From: an uncultured Prevotella sp.
GTDB lineage: Bacteria > Bacteroidota > Bacteroidia > Bacteroidales > Bacteroidaceae
Direction of reading: 5' to 3'
DNA: 64,000 nt
Assembly (NCBI GenBank): GCA_944319915.1
Contig: CALUEY010000039.1
Span: 17,794 to 81,793 of the forward strand
Shown here: piece by piece, positions 44,255 through 54,125 of the stretch
How the letters are laid out: each line of letters opens with the position of its first letter
How positions within the stretch are numbered: the first letter of the stretch is position 1
Notes under the pieces: model-generated
The model's database searches: none
What the model was told of the DNA's origin: nothing
The model's input: only the letters and a program-made list of their open reading frames with translations
Made by a program: the position numbers and the translations under genes

Positions 44255-45784
44255 ATGGTAAAAGCATTTGAGAATCTGGAAGTTTGGTTCGTAACCGGAG
44301 CACAGCTCCTTTACGGTGGCGATGCAGTTGTACAAGTTGACGGCCACTCGAAAATAATGGTAGATGGCCTCAACGAGTCTGGTCGCCTGCCAATAAAGGT
44401 TGTTTACAAAGGAACCGCCAATAGCTCAAAGGAAGTGGCCGACATATTCGCACAGGCCAACAACGACAAGAAATGCGTGGGCATAATCACGTGGATGCAC
44501 ACCTTCTCGCCTGCCAAGATGTGGATTCACGGCCTACAGATACTGCACAAACCGCTGCTCCACCTGCACACGCAGTTCAACGAGGAAATTCCATGGGGCA
44601 CAATGGACATGGACTTCATGAACCTGAACCAAAGCGCACACGGCGACCGCGAATTCGGCCACATCATATCAAGGATGCGCATTCGCCGCAAGCTCGTAGT
44701 TGGCTATTGGAAAGACGCCAAGACGCAGGACCACATCGCTGTATGGGAGCGCGTATGCGCCGCATGGGCCGATGCACAGGACATGCTCATCATACGCTTT
44801 GGCGACCAGATGAACAACGTAGCCGTGACCGATGGAGACAAGGTGGCAGCCGAGCAAGTGATGGGCTACCACGTTGACTACTGCCCGGTAAGCGAACTGA
44901 TGGAGGCCCAGAATCAGATAAAGGACGAAGACGTGAAGGCTCTCGTCGACGAATACTTCCGCCTCTACGAGCACGATGCCGCAATTGAAGAAAGCCGCAC
45001 AAAAGATTATGAGGTAATCTGGAACGCCGCGAAAGCCGAACTGGCCATGAGGGCAATACTCAAGGACAAGGGAGCCAAGGGCTTCACGACAAACTTCGAC
45101 GACCTCGGACAAACCGATGGCTCACACTTCGACCAAATCCCCGGCCTCGCCTCACAGCGCCTGATGGCCGAAGGCTACGGCTTTGGGGCGGAAGGCGACT
45201 GGAAGTCGGCAGCTCTCTACCGCACATTGTGGGTGATGAACCAAGGCCTTGGTGGCGGATGCTCGTTCCTCGAGGACTACACTCTAAACTTCAACGGCGA
45301 GCAGAGCGCCATACTTCAGGCTCACATGCTGGAGGTTTGCCCGCTAATAGCAGCCAACAAACCGCGCCTGGAGATACACCATCTCGGCATAGGCGTACGC
45401 AAGACACAGACAGCCCGCCTCGTGTTCACATCGAAAGTTGGCAAGGGTGTAACGGCTACAGTGGTAGACATGGGCAACAGGTTCCGCATGATTGTGAACG
45501 ACGTGAACTGCATAGAACCCAAACCACTGCCCAAGCTGCCAGTAGCATCTGCCCTATGGATACCGCAGCCTAACTTTGAGGTGGGGGCAGGATGCTGGAT
45601 TTACGCCGGAGGAACACACCACAGCTGCTTCTCTTACGACATAACAGACGAGTACTGGCAGGACTATGCAGAGATAGCCGGAATAGAGTGTGTACTCATA
45701 AACGGCAAGACCACCGTGGAAGACTTCCGCAAGGAGCTGCGCTTCAATGAGGTTTACTATATGCTCAACAAAGCCCTCTGCTAA
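44255..45784 (+). CDS. araA: L-arabinose isomerase
   Basis: A 509-residue enzyme that converts L-arabinose to L-ribulose with Mn2+. Conserved segments are WFVTGAQLLYGGDAV, HTFSPAKMWI, HLHTQFNEEIPW, the metal-site glutamate regions FLEDYTLNF and HMLEVCPLIA, and LEIHHLGIGVRKTQTARLVF. Length matches E. coli AraA (500). A GC-rich hairpin without a T-run follows before the kinase gene. Confidence 0.97.
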   Translation: MVKAFENLEVWFVTGAQLLYGGDAVVQVDGHSKIMVDGLNESGRLPIKVVYKGTANSSKEVADIFAQANNDKKCVGIITWMHTFSPAKMWIHGLQILHKPLLHLHTQFNEEIPWGTMDMDFMNLNQSAHGDREFGHIISRMRIRRKLVVGYWKDAKTQDHIAVWERVCAAWADAQDMLIIRFGDQMNNVAVTDGDKVAAEQVMGYHVDYCPVSELMEAQNQIKDEDVKALVDEYFRLYEHDAAIEESRTKDYEVIWNAAKAELAMRAILKDKGAKGFTTNFDDLGQTDGSHFDQIPGLASQRLMAEGYGFGAEGDWKSAALYRTLWVMNQGLGGGCSFLEDYTLNFNGEQSAILQAHMLEVCPLIAANKPRLEIHHLGIGVRKTQTARLVFTSKVGKGVTATVVDMGNRFRMIVNDVNCIEPKPLPKLPVASALWIPQPNFEVGAGCWIYAGGTHHSCFSYDITDEYWQDYAEIAGIECVLINGKTTVEDFRKELRFNEVYYMLNKALC

Positions 45785-45814
45785 CCACCAGAACACCATG
45801 CAAGAATGAAAGAG

Positions 45815-45844
45815 TCCGTGGCTTCCACAGATGGAAGCCACGGA
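45815..45844 (+). other. Intercistronic hairpin between araA and the kinase gene
   Basis: A perfect 12-base stem (TCCGTGGCTTCC with GGAAGCCACGGA) has a 6-base loop. No T-run follows, so it is more likely an mRNA processing or stability element, or a weak attenuator, than a terminator. Confidence 0.65.
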
Positions 45845-45898
45845 ACTCCATTCCAACTCTCCCTTAATCCAAAACCAACCACATATCAATTACACCAA

Positions 45899-47494
45899 AT
45901 GAATACTGACGCCAAATCAATAATAGACAACGGCAAAGCCATACTCGGCATAGAATTTGGCTCAACCCGCATAAAGGCCGTTCTGACCGACCCGTGCCAC
46001 CGACCTATAGCCCAAGGCAGCCATACTTGGGAAAACCAGCTCGTTGATGGACTGTGGACTTACAGCACCGAAGCAATATGGCATGGGTTGCAGGACTGTT
46101 ATGCAGACTTGCGCCGAAACGTAAACGAACAGTACGGCACCGACATCGAAACGCTGGCCGCAATCGGCGTTAGTGCAATGATGCATGGCTATATGGCCTT
46201 TGGCAAGGACGGGGAAATTCTTGTCCCCTTCCGTACATGGAGAAACACCAATACTGCCGAGGCTGCCGCCTGCCTGTCGGAACTTTTCGCATTCAACATA
46301 CCGCTGCGCTGGAGCATATCCCACCTCTATCAGGCCATACTAAACGGCGAGGAGCATGTGAAAAACATCAACTACCTAACGACTTTGGCCGGATACATTC
46401 ACTGGAGTCTCACAGACCGTAGGGTGCTGGGCATAGGGGATGCTTCTGGCATGCTGCCCATCGACCCACAAACAAAGGACTATTCGGCTGCGATGGTAAG
46501 TAAATTTGACAAACTTGTGGCTGACAAAGGATATCCCTGGAAACTGGCTGACATTCTGCCCAAGGTGCTGCTTGCCGGCAAGGAGGCAGGCAAGTTGACT
46601 GAAAATGGCGCACTGCGGCTTGATCCATCGGGCCACTTGAAAGCTGGCATTCCACTCTGCCCACCAGAAGGCGATGCCGGAACTGGCATGGTGGCCACCA
46701 ACGCCGTGAAACCACGCACGGGCAACGTTTCGGCTGGAACATCGTCGTTTTCAATGATTGTGCTTGAGAAAGACTTGTCGAAACCATACAGTGTGATAGA
46801 CATAGTTACCACACCCGACGGCAGCCCCGTAGCCATGGTCCACTGCAACAACTGCACGTCTGACCTCAACGCATGGGTCAGCCTGTTCAAGGAATACCAA
46901 GAACTGATGGGAATGCCCGTCGACACTGACGCCATCTTCAGCAAACTGTACAACCATGCACTTTCAGGCGAAGCCGACTGTGGCGGCCTATTATCGTATA
47001 ACTACATATCTGGCGAACCTGTTACAAGCCTGGCAGAAGGACGCCCTCTCTTCGTTCGTTCGGCAGGCGACCGCTTCACGCTCGCAAACTTTATGCGTGT
47101 CAACCTCTATGCTGCGGTAGGCGTGCTGAAGATTGGAAACGACATTCTCTTCAACGAAGAACACATAAAGGTAGACAGGCTCACCGGTCACGGCGGCCTT
47201 TTCAAGACAAAGGGCGTTGGGCAGCGTATCCTGGCTGCCGCGCTCGGCTCACCCATATCCGTAATGGAAACCGCCGGAGAGGGTGGCCCGTGGGGCATGG
47301 CCATACTTGCAGGCTATCTCGTAAACAATGTCGCTGGGCTTCCGCTGCCCGAATATCTCGACAAGAAAGTGTTCGCAGGCTATTCCGGCACTGAGACACG
47401 CCCCATCCCAGGGGACGTGGCAGGCTTTAACGAATACATAAAGACTTACCAAAAATGCTTGCCAGTGGAAGAAATGGCAGTGAAATGCAAGTGA
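45899..47494 (+). CDS. araB: FGGY-family carbohydrate kinase, probable L-ribulokinase
   Basis: A 531-residue kinase that by context phosphorylates L-ribulose. The N-terminal phosphate loop is [17 protein letters not shown] (near residues 13-29). [21 protein letters not shown] and [13 protein letters not shown] follow in FGGY order, with [21 protein letters not shown] and [17 protein letters not shown] at the C-terminal ATP lobe. The start MNTDAKS was chosen because the 31-codon upstream extension runs through the intercistronic hairpin. It is more like the Bacteroidetes kinase than E. coli AraB, so xylulokinase activity is the alternative. Confidence 0.88.
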   Translation: MNTDAKSIIDNGKAILGIEFGSTRIKAVLTDPCHRPIAQGSHTWENQLVDGLWTYSTEAIWHGLQDCYADLRRNVNEQYGTDIETLAAIGVSAMMHGYMAFGKDGEILVPFRTWRNTNTAEAAACLSELFAFNIPLRWSISHLYQAILNGEEHVKNINYLTTLAGYIHWSLTDRRVLGIGDASGMLPIDPQTKDYSAAMVSKFDKLVADKGYPWKLADILPKVLLAGKEAGKLTENGALRLDPSGHLKAGIPLCPPEGDAGTGMVATNAVKPRTGNVSAGTSSFSMIVLEKDLSKPYSVIDIVTTPDGSPVAMVHCNNCTSDLNAWVSLFKEYQELMGMPVDTDAIFSKLYNHALSGEADCGGLLSYNYISGEPVTSLAEGRPLFVRSAGDRFTLANFMRVNLYAAVGVLKIGNDILFNEEHIKVDRLTGHGGLFKTKGVGQRILAAALGSPISVMETAGEGGPWGMAILAGYLVNNVAGLPLPEYLDKKVFAGYSGTETRPIPGDVAGFNEYIKTYQKCLPVEEMAVKCK

Positions 47495-47516
47495 CAAACG
47501 TATTATATAATAGACA

Positions 47517-49112
47517 ATGATAAGACAGATGACAAACAAGCTCATGGCCAGCGGGCTTCTGCTTGCAGCCTGCACCATCGTAAATGCAGCCAACAAGGCT
47601 CAAGTCACCATTGATGCCAACAGCGGCAAGCAAGTGATACACAAAGAAATATACGGTCAGTTTGCCGAACACCTTGGCTCATGCATCTACGGAGGATTGT
47701 GGGTCGGGGATAATTCGCGGATACCAAACATCAAAGGCTACCGCAAGGATGTGCTCGAAGCTCTTAAGCGCCTGCAAGTGCCGGTGCTGCGCTGGCCTGG
47801 CGGATGTTTCGCTGACGAATACCACTGGATGGACGGCATTGGCCCAATGGAACAGAGACCCAAGATGCAGAACAACAATTGGGGCGGCACGATTGAGGAC
47901 AACTCTTTCGGCACGCACGAATTTCTGAACCTCTGCGAGATGCTGGGCTGTGAACCATACATCAGCGGCAACGTAGGCAGCGGCACTGTGGAGGAACTGG
48001 CCAAATGGGTTGAGTACATGACGAGCGATGGCGACACCCCTATGGCCGCATTGCGCCGCAAAAACGGCCGCGACAAGGCATGGAAAGTAAAGTTCCTTGG
48101 TGTGGGCAACGAAAGCTGGGGCTGTGGGGGCAATATGCGCCCGGAATACTATGCCGACCTATACCGCCGCTATTCCACCTATTGCCGCAACTACGACGGC
48201 AACAAGCTTTACAAAATAGCCAGTGGCGCCAGCGACTACGACTACAACTGGACTCGCGTGCTTATGGACAACGTAGGTCACCGCATGGACGGCCTTTCAC
48301 TCCATTACTACACCGTGACAGGCTGGAGCGGAAGCAAAGGGTCGGCCACGAAATTCTCTGCCGACGACTACTATTGGACTATCGGCAAATGTCTTGGCAT
48401 TGAGGATGTCATAAAACGCCACTCAAAAATCATGGACAAGAAAGACCCCAAGAAGCAAATAGGGCTGTTAGTTGACGAATGGGGAACATGGTGGGATGAG
48501 GAACCTGGTACTACCAAAGGACACCTGTACCAACAAAACACCATGCGCGATGCCTTTGTGGCTGCACTCACGCTCAACGTATTCCATCGGCACACCGACC
48601 GGGTGCGCATGGCCAACATAGCCCAAGTTGTCAACGTGCTTCAATCCATGATTCTTACTGATACCATAGGCACTGGCCACATGGTGCTCACTCCAACCTA
48701 CCATGTATTCGAAATGTACAAGGGCTTTATGGGGGCAACCTACTTGCCAATGGACATTAAGTGTGACAGCATCAGTGTCCGCGGTGACAGCCATGCCAAG
48801 AACGGACGCCGCATACCGGTGCTCAGCGCATCGGCAGCTATGCAGAAAGACGGATCTGTCATCATATCGCTTGCGAACATAAGCCTTGAAGAAGCACAAG
48901 ACGTGGAAATAACGCTCGGCAATACCAATGCAAAAGCAGTCAGCGGACGTATGCTCAGCTGCAAGTCTGTTGCCGACTACAATGACTTTGATCATCCCGA
49001 GAACGTAACTCCACAAGAATTCAAAGATGCAAAGCTCAGCAAAGGCATACTAAAGACAAGCATTCCGGCCAAGTCGATTGTTGTACTCAACGTGCCTGCG
49101 ACTAAACAGTAA
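47517..49112 (+). CDS. Alpha-L-arabinofuranosidase, GH51
   Basis: A 531-residue exported glycosidase that removes terminal L-arabinofuranosyl residues from arabinan or arabinoxylan fragments. A signal peptide (LMASGLLLAACTIVNAA) is present; the Cys at residue 19 is not in a clean lipobox. GH51 motifs are IYGQFAEHLGSCIYGG, LRWPGGCFADEYHW, the acid/base Glu in GVGNESWGCGG, YYTVTGW, and the nucleophile Glu in LLVDEWGTWWD. The C-terminal beta domain covers residues 400-531. Translation may begin at Met1 or Met5. It supplies arabinose to the rest of the operon. Confidence 0.95.
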   Translation: MIRQMTNKLMASGLLLAACTIVNAANKAQVTIDANSGKQVIHKEIYGQFAEHLGSCIYGGLWVGDNSRIPNIKGYRKDVLEALKRLQVPVLRWPGGCFADEYHWMDGIGPMEQRPKMQNNNWGGTIEDNSFGTHEFLNLCEMLGCEPYISGNVGSGTVEELAKWVEYMTSDGDTPMAALRRKNGRDKAWKVKFLGVGNESWGCGGNMRPEYYADLYRRYSTYCRNYDGNKLYKIASGASDYDYNWTRVLMDNVGHRMDGLSLHYYTVTGWSGSKGSATKFSADDYYWTIGKCLGIEDVIKRHSKIMDKKDPKKQIGLLVDEWGTWWDEEPGTTKGHLYQQNTMRDAFVAALTLNVFHRHTDRVRMANIAQVVNVLQSMILTDTIGTGHMVLTPTYHVFEMYKGFMGATYLPMDIKCDSISVRGDSHAKNGRRIPVLSASAAMQKDGSVIISLANISLEEAQDVEITLGNTNAKAVSGRMLSCKSVADYNDFDHPENVTPQEFKDAKLSKGILKTSIPAKSIVVLNVPATKQ

Positions 49113-49160
49113 AGCAGAATAAAAGTGAATAAAAGACACATATAACAAATAACGACAATT

Positions 49161-51182
49161 ATGAACGACAAGAAAACAATGAATCTCGCAGCCGACAACA
49201 TACGCATACTGGCTGCGGCGATGGTGGAGAAAGCCAAGTCGGGCCATCCTGGTGGTGCCATGGGAGGCGCAGATTTCATTAACGTGCTCTTCTCCGAGTT
49301 CCTCGTCTACGACCCCGACCAGCCTGCCTGGCCCGGTCGCGACCGCTTTTTCCTTGATCCCGGCCATATGTCTCCCATGCTATATTCTGCACTCTGCCTA
49401 CAAGGCAAATTCAGCCTTGACGAACTGAAGGAGTTCCGCCAATGGGATTCACCAACGCCAGGCCATCCAGAACGGAGCATCGAGCGCGGCATAGAGAACA
49501 CCTCTGGGCCGTTGGGCCAGGGGCACACATTTGCCGCAGGAGCCGCCGTCGCAGAGAAGTTCCTCGAAGCGCGCCTCGGTCACGATGTGATGCAGCACAA
49601 AATCTACGCTTACATCTCCGACGGAGGCATCGAGGAGGAGATATCTCAAGGCACTGGCCGTCTTGCAGGAATCCTTGGACTTAACAATCTCATCATGTTC
49701 TACGACTCCAACGGCATCCAACTTTCCACTGAATGCAACGTTGTCATGAAAGAAGACACCGAGGCAAAGTACCGCGCATGGGGATGGAACGTGATTACCA
49801 TCAATGGCAACGACGCAGATGAAATACGTCAGGCACTCACCGATGCAGGACAGGAGCAGCACCGCCCCACCCTGATCATTGGCAAGACAACCATGGGCAA
49901 AGGCGCACTTAAGGCCGACGGAACAAGCTACGAGCACAACATCGCCACCCACGGCGCACCGCTCGGAGGCGATGCCTACACGAACACCATCAAGAACCTT
50001 GGCGGCGACCCTACCGACCCATTCCGCATCTTCCCTGCTGTTGAGGCTCTATACACAGCCCGCCGCGAAGAACTTAAGCAAATTGTAGCCAAGCGCCACG
50101 AGGCTGAGGCAGAATGGGCAAAAGCCAATCCTAAGAAGGCAGCCCTCATGCAGGAGTGGTTCAGGGGCAATGCACCTAAGGTTGACTGGAGTGTACTCAC
50201 ACAAAAGGAGGGATCAGCCACCCGGGCTGCTAGTGCTGCATGCCTCGGCGTACTTGCAGAGCAAGTGCCCAACATGATTTGCGCTTCTGCAGACCTGTCA
50301 AACTCCGACAAGACTGACGGCTTTCTCAAAAAGACACATGCCCTTCAAGCTGGCGACTTCAGCGGCGCGTTTTTCCAGGCCGGTGTGGCAGAGTTGACCA
50401 TGGCCTGCATGTGCATCGGTATGTACCTGCACGGGGGTGTCATACCCGCCTGCGGTACATTCTTCGTATTCTCCGATTACATGAAGCCTGCGGTGCGCAT
50501 GGCAGCCTTGATGGAAGTGCCAATTAAGTTCATCTGGACTCATGATGCATTCCGCGTTGGCGAGGATGGACCAACTCACGAGCCTGTTGAGCAAGAAGCG
50601 CAGATACGCCTCATGGAGAAATTGAAAAATCACCACGGCCGCGACAGTGTGCGCGTGTTCCGCCCTGCCGATGCCGACGAGACAACCGTTTGCTGGGCCA
50701 TGGCCATGGAGAACACTGACACGCCTACGGCACTCATCTTCTCACGCCAGAACATAGCCAAGCTGCCCTCAGGCAACAATTACGAACTGGCACGCAAGGG
50801 TGCCTACATAGTGGCCGGTTCCGATGAGGAGTACGATGTCATACTCCTTGCCGACGGTTCAGAAGTTTCCACCCTCGTGGCTGGAGCCGAGTTGTTGCGC
50901 AAGGATGGCATACGTGTGCGTATTGTAAGTGTCCCCAGTGAGGGATTGTTCCGAAGCCAGCCGCGCGAGTACCAAGAGAGTGTGCTGCCCTGCGGAGCCA
51001 AGATATTCGGCCTCACCGCCGGCTTGCCCGTAACACTCGAAAGTTTGGTTGGTGCAAACGGCCGCGTATATGGCATGCCCAGCTTTGGTTTCTCAGCCCC
51101 GTACAAGGTGCTCGACGAGAAACTCGGATACACCGCCGAGAACGTTTACAAGCAGGTAAAAAACTTCCTCGCAGAACGTTAA
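49161..51182 (+). CDS. tkt: Transketolase
   Basis: A 673-residue thiamine diphosphate enzyme that moves two-carbon units in the non-oxidative pentose phosphate pathway, using xylulose 5-phosphate made by AraD. Motifs are KAKSGHPGGAMGGADF, GPLGQGHTFAAGAAVAEK, and the C-terminal THDAFRVGEDGPTHEPVEQ. The ThDP motif reads SDGGIEEEISQG...NNLIMFYDSN, with Ser where GDG is usual. Length is normal. It is encoded inside the arabinose operon, 48 bases after the arabinofuranosidase gene and 4 before rpiB. Confidence 0.95.
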   Translation: MNDKKTMNLAADNIRILAAAMVEKAKSGHPGGAMGGADFINVLFSEFLVYDPDQPAWPGRDRFFLDPGHMSPMLYSALCLQGKFSLDELKEFRQWDSPTPGHPERSIERGIENTSGPLGQGHTFAAGAAVAEKFLEARLGHDVMQHKIYAYISDGGIEEEISQGTGRLAGILGLNNLIMFYDSNGIQLSTECNVVMKEDTEAKYRAWGWNVITINGNDADEIRQALTDAGQEQHRPTLIIGKTTMGKGALKADGTSYEHNIATHGAPLGGDAYTNTIKNLGGDPTDPFRIFPAVEALYTARREELKQIVAKRHEAEAEWAKANPKKAALMQEWFRGNAPKVDWSVLTQKEGSATRAASAACLGVLAEQVPNMICASADLSNSDKTDGFLKKTHALQAGDFSGAFFQAGVAELTMACMCIGMYLHGGVIPACGTFFVFSDYMKPAVRMAALMEVPIKFIWTHDAFRVGEDGPTHEPVEQEAQIRLMEKLKNHHGRDSVRVFRPADADETTVCWAMAMENTDTPTALIFSRQNIAKLPSGNNYELARKGAYIVAGSDEEYDVILLADGSEVSTLVAGAELLRKDGIRVRIVSVPSEGLFRSQPREYQESVLPCGAKIFGLTAGLPVTLESLVGANGRVYGMPSFGFSAPYKVLDEKLGYTAENVYKQVKNFLAER

Positions 51183-51186
51183 GGTT

Positions 51187-51624
51187 ATGGACATAAAGAC
51201 AATAGGGCTTGCTTCCGACCATGCGGGCTACGAACTAAAGCAGTATGTCATCGACTACTGCCGAGCCCACGGCTACGCCTACAAGGACTACGGGACATAC
51301 TCCACCGAGAGTTGCGACTATCCTGACTTCGGCCATGCCTTGGCCAACGGCATTGAGGCGGGCGAGGTATATCCTGGCATAGCCATCTGCGGCAGTGGCG
51401 AGGGCATAAGCATCACGCTCAACAAGCACCAACATGTGCGGGCAGCCCTTTGCTGGCAGCCCGAAATAGCGCACCTTGCGCGCCAGCACAACAATGCCAA
51501 CGTGCTCGTAATGCCAGGCCGCTTCATCGACCACAACATGGCCAAAGCCATAATGGACGAGTTCTTTACCACCGACTTTGAAGGAGGCCGCCACCAACGG
51601 CGCATCGACAAAATACCATTGTAA
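51187..51624 (+). CDS. rpiB: Ribose 5-phosphate isomerase B
   Basis: A 145-residue RpiB/LacAB-family enzyme that interconverts ribose and ribulose 5-phosphates. LASDHAGYELKQYVIDY opens the protein, the catalytic cysteine is in ICGSGEGISITLNKH (near residue 72), and HNNANVLVMPGRF follows. Length matches E. coli RpiB (149). It starts 4 bases after tkt and is the last gene of the arabinose operon, before a strong hairpin terminator. Confidence 0.94.
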   Translation: MDIKTIGLASDHAGYELKQYVIDYCRAHGYAYKDYGTYSTESCDYPDFGHALANGIEAGEVYPGIAICGSGEGISITLNKHQHVRAALCWQPEIAHLARQHNNANVLVMPGRFIDHNMAKAIMDEFFTTDFEGGRHQRRIDKIPL

Positions 51625-51669
51625 CCCTGGCGGTGAAGCGACCGCTGGTTCTGCAACCATACTCTGTAA

Positions 51670-51712
51670 GCGTGGGGTGTTGGCATTGGCTAACGCTCCA
51701 CGCCTTTGTTTT
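51670..51712 (+). terminator. Terminator of the arabinose operon
   Basis: A 15-base stem (51670-51684 with 51689-51703, including three G:T pairs) closes an ATTG loop and is followed by CTTTGTTTT. It lies 45 bases after the rpiB stop. Confidence 0.75.
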
Positions 51713-51919
51713 CAAGAATATTCACCCATCCTGAATCCAAAAATCATTAACGGCCCTGAAGCAACAAGCCTGCCCGCCAACAATGTGAAGAAATAATGCA
51801 AAGACCAAAGGCAACATGTTGGCAGCATATTTGCAATATTGAAATTGCATTTGTGTATAAATGCCGCAAAAAATATATAAAAACTCAAGCCATGGCCTCT
51901 TTATGTTAATTATAATTGT

Positions 51920-51927
51920 TAACTTTG
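51920..51927 (+). promoter_or_regulatory. -7 box for pgk
   Basis: TAACTTTG fits TAnnTTTG and lies 45 bases before the pgk start. The upstream sequence is very AT-rich and no TTTG stands at the expected -33 distance. Confidence 0.55.
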
Positions 51928-51972
51928 CGTTCGCAAAAACAAGGAGTACAATTCATTAAACATAAACTTATT

Positions 51973-53223
51973 ATGAATATTGATCAGTTCAACTTTGCCG
52001 GCAAGAAGGCAATTGTCCGTGTGGATTTCAATGTTCCATTGGACGAGAATGGTAATGTTACGGACGAGACTCGTATCCGCGGTGCGCTTCCTACGCTGAA
52101 AAAGGTCCTTTCAGATGGCGGTGCCCTCATCATGATGAGCCACATGGGCAAGCCTAAAGGCAAGGTGAAGAAAGAGCTGTCGCTCTCTCAAATTGTCAAG
52201 AATGTGTCCGCCGCACTTGGCGTTGACGTAAAGTTTGCCCCCGATTGTGCAAACGCCGATACAGAAGTTGCAGCCTTGAAGCCAGGCGAAGCATTGCTTT
52301 TGGAGAACCTTCGCTTCTATCCTGAGGAAGAGGGCAAGCCAGTAGGCATAGACAAGGAAGACCCGAAATACGACGAGGCCAAGAAAGAAATGAAAGAGCG
52401 CCAGAAGGATTTTGCAAAGAAACTGGCCTCATACGCCGACTGCTATGTGATGGACGCATTTGGCACGGCTCATCGCCGCCATGCTTCAACAGCAGTGATT
52501 GCCGACTACTTCGACGCTGACCACAAGATGCTGGGCTACCTTATGGAAAAGGAAGTCAAGGCTGTTGACAACGTCCTGAGTAATATAAAGCGCCCGTTCA
52601 CCGCTATCATGGGCGGTTCAAAGGTGTCTACAAAGATCGGAATCATCGAGAATCTGCTCGGAAAGGTAGACAACCTCATCCTTTGCGGTGGAATGACCTA
52701 CACATTCGCAAAGGCTCAAGGTGGCAAGATTGGCAAGTCGATCTGCGAGGACGACAAGCTTGACGTAGCTCTCGACGTGATAAAGAAAGCCAAGGAAAAT
52801 GGAGTGAACCTCGTGCTTGGCACCGACTGCATTGCAGCCGACGACTTTTCGAACGATGCCCACACACAAGTATGCCCCGCAAACAACATTCCCGACGGCT
52901 GGGAAGGCCTTGACGCCGGCCCTGAAACACGCAAGGCATTTGCCAATGCCATCAAGGATGCAAAGACAATCCTTTGGAACGGCCCTGCAGGTGTGTTTGA
53001 GTTTGACAATTTCATCGGCGGCTCAAAAGCCATTGCCGATGCAATTGCAGAGGCCACAGCTAACGGAGCTTTCTCCCTCATAGGCGGCGGAGACTCCGTA
53101 GCCTGCATAAACAAGTTCGGCATGGCAGACAAAGTGTCGTACATATCAACAGGCGGAGGTGCATTGCTCGAGGCTATAGAGGGCAAAGTTCTGCCCGGCG
53201 TAGCCGCCATCAAGGGTGAATAA
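51973..53223 (+). CDS. pgk: Phosphoglycerate kinase
   Basis: A 416-residue glycolytic enzyme that makes ATP from 1,3-bisphosphoglycerate. Motifs are [65 protein letters not shown] and [14 protein letters not shown]. The start MNIDQFN was chosen from family similarity and from the -7 box, which lies within the longer frame. Length fits the family (about 400-420). A terminator follows directly. Confidence 0.97.
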   Translation: MNIDQFNFAGKKAIVRVDFNVPLDENGNVTDETRIRGALPTLKKVLSDGGALIMMSHMGKPKGKVKKELSLSQIVKNVSAALGVDVKFAPDCANADTEVAALKPGEALLLENLRFYPEEEGKPVGIDKEDPKYDEAKKEMKERQKDFAKKLASYADCYVMDAFGTAHRRHASTAVIADYFDADHKMLGYLMEKEVKAVDNVLSNIKRPFTAIMGGSKVSTKIGIIENLLGKVDNLILCGGMTYTFAKAQGGKIGKSICEDDKLDVALDVIKKAKENGVNLVLGTDCIAADDFSNDAHTQVCPANNIPDGWEGLDAGPETRKAFANAIKDAKTILWNGPAGVFEFDNFIGGSKAIADAIAEATANGAFSLIGGGDSVACINKFGMADKVSYISTGGGALLEAIEGKVLPGVAAIKGE

Positions 53224-53256
53224 CCAAGGCAAAAGGCCTCACCCTAATAATCGCAT

Positions 53257-53292
53257 AGGCTGCCTGGTTGCTACGACTGGGCAGCCTTTTTT
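53257..53292 (+). terminator. Terminator of pgk
   Basis: A GGCTGCC stem (53258-53264) pairs with GGCAGCC (53280-53286), extended by A:T outside, and is followed by six T (53287-53292). It lies 34 bases past the pgk stop and 20 before the next start codon. Confidence 0.75.
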
Positions 53293-53311
53293 AACCTTAA
53301 CTACTTGCATT

Positions 53312-54103
53312 ATGACGCGAAGCATCATCATCATCATGGCATCCATCGTGTCGATGGTTGCCGCCTGCGGGGCAAACAAAGCAGAACAAAACTCGTTTGC
53401 CACCGATTCCCTTAAATATGAGAACAAGACAAAGACAGCCGAAGTGACAATTGCGGCAGATTGGCCCCAAACTGGGAATGCGCCACTTGTAAACGCCATA
53501 CGCGAATATGTCAGCGAACAACTGGGCGGCATTTACAAAGGCACACTGGCAAACGGGGACTCAGCTATACAATTCTATGGAGAACAACAGATGGCACGCA
53601 TGGAATCCTTTGCCAAAGACCTTGCAGGCTCAGCAGCGTCAGCCACGTATTTTCTGCAGGAAATCAAAGTCCTGGCAGAGACTGAGACATTCGTCACATA
53701 TACAGATTTTTCAGAGTCGTATCTCGGAGGTGCGCATGGTATCAGCTCAATGAGTGGAACCACATTCCGCAAAAGTGATGGACGACGCTTTGGCCGGGAA
53801 ATGCTGCGCAACACTGACACTGAAGCTTTCCGGAAGCTGCTGAAGGACGGCCTAAAACAATATTTCTCATCCGCAAGCAATGAGCCCGTTGATGACGGCC
53901 AATTGTCGCAGCTGCTGCTAACTAACAACAGCGTCGACTACCTGCCGTTGCCACAAGCCACGCCTTACCTCACAAAAGGCGGAGTGGCCTTTGTATACCA
54001 GCCATACGAGATCGCCCCTTATGCCGCAGGCAGACCTTCATTCACCATTCCTTACGAAAAGATAAAGCCATTCCTTACAGAGACAATATTAAGAATGATT
54101 TGA
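53312..54103 (+). CDS. DUF3298 (RsiV-like) domain lipoprotein
   Basis: A 263-residue predicted lipoprotein. The signal peptide IIIIMASIVSMVAAC ends at Cys19. The rest resembles the DUF4163-DUF3298 pair: YFLQEIKVLAETETFVTYTDFSESYLGGAHG near residues 110-145 and the C-terminal VAFVYQPYEIAPYAAGRPSFTIPYEKIKPFL. The domain is related to the extracytoplasmic part of RsiV, but no sigma or anti-sigma function is evident here. The start MTRSII was chosen because the longer frame runs through the pgk terminator. It precedes the transporter by 22 bases. Confidence 0.85.
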   Translation: MTRSIIIIMASIVSMVAACGANKAEQNSFATDSLKYENKTKTAEVTIAADWPQTGNAPLVNAIREYVSEQLGGIYKGTLANGDSAIQFYGEQQMARMESFAKDLAGSAASATYFLQEIKVLAETETFVTYTDFSESYLGGAHGISSMSGTTFRKSDGRRFGREMLRNTDTEAFRKLLKDGLKQYFSSASNEPVDDGQLSQLLLTNNSVDYLPLPQATPYLTKGGVAFVYQPYEIAPYAAGRPSFTIPYEKIKPFLTETILRMI

Positions 54104-54125
54104 CAACGACAGCTTTGAAAAGACA

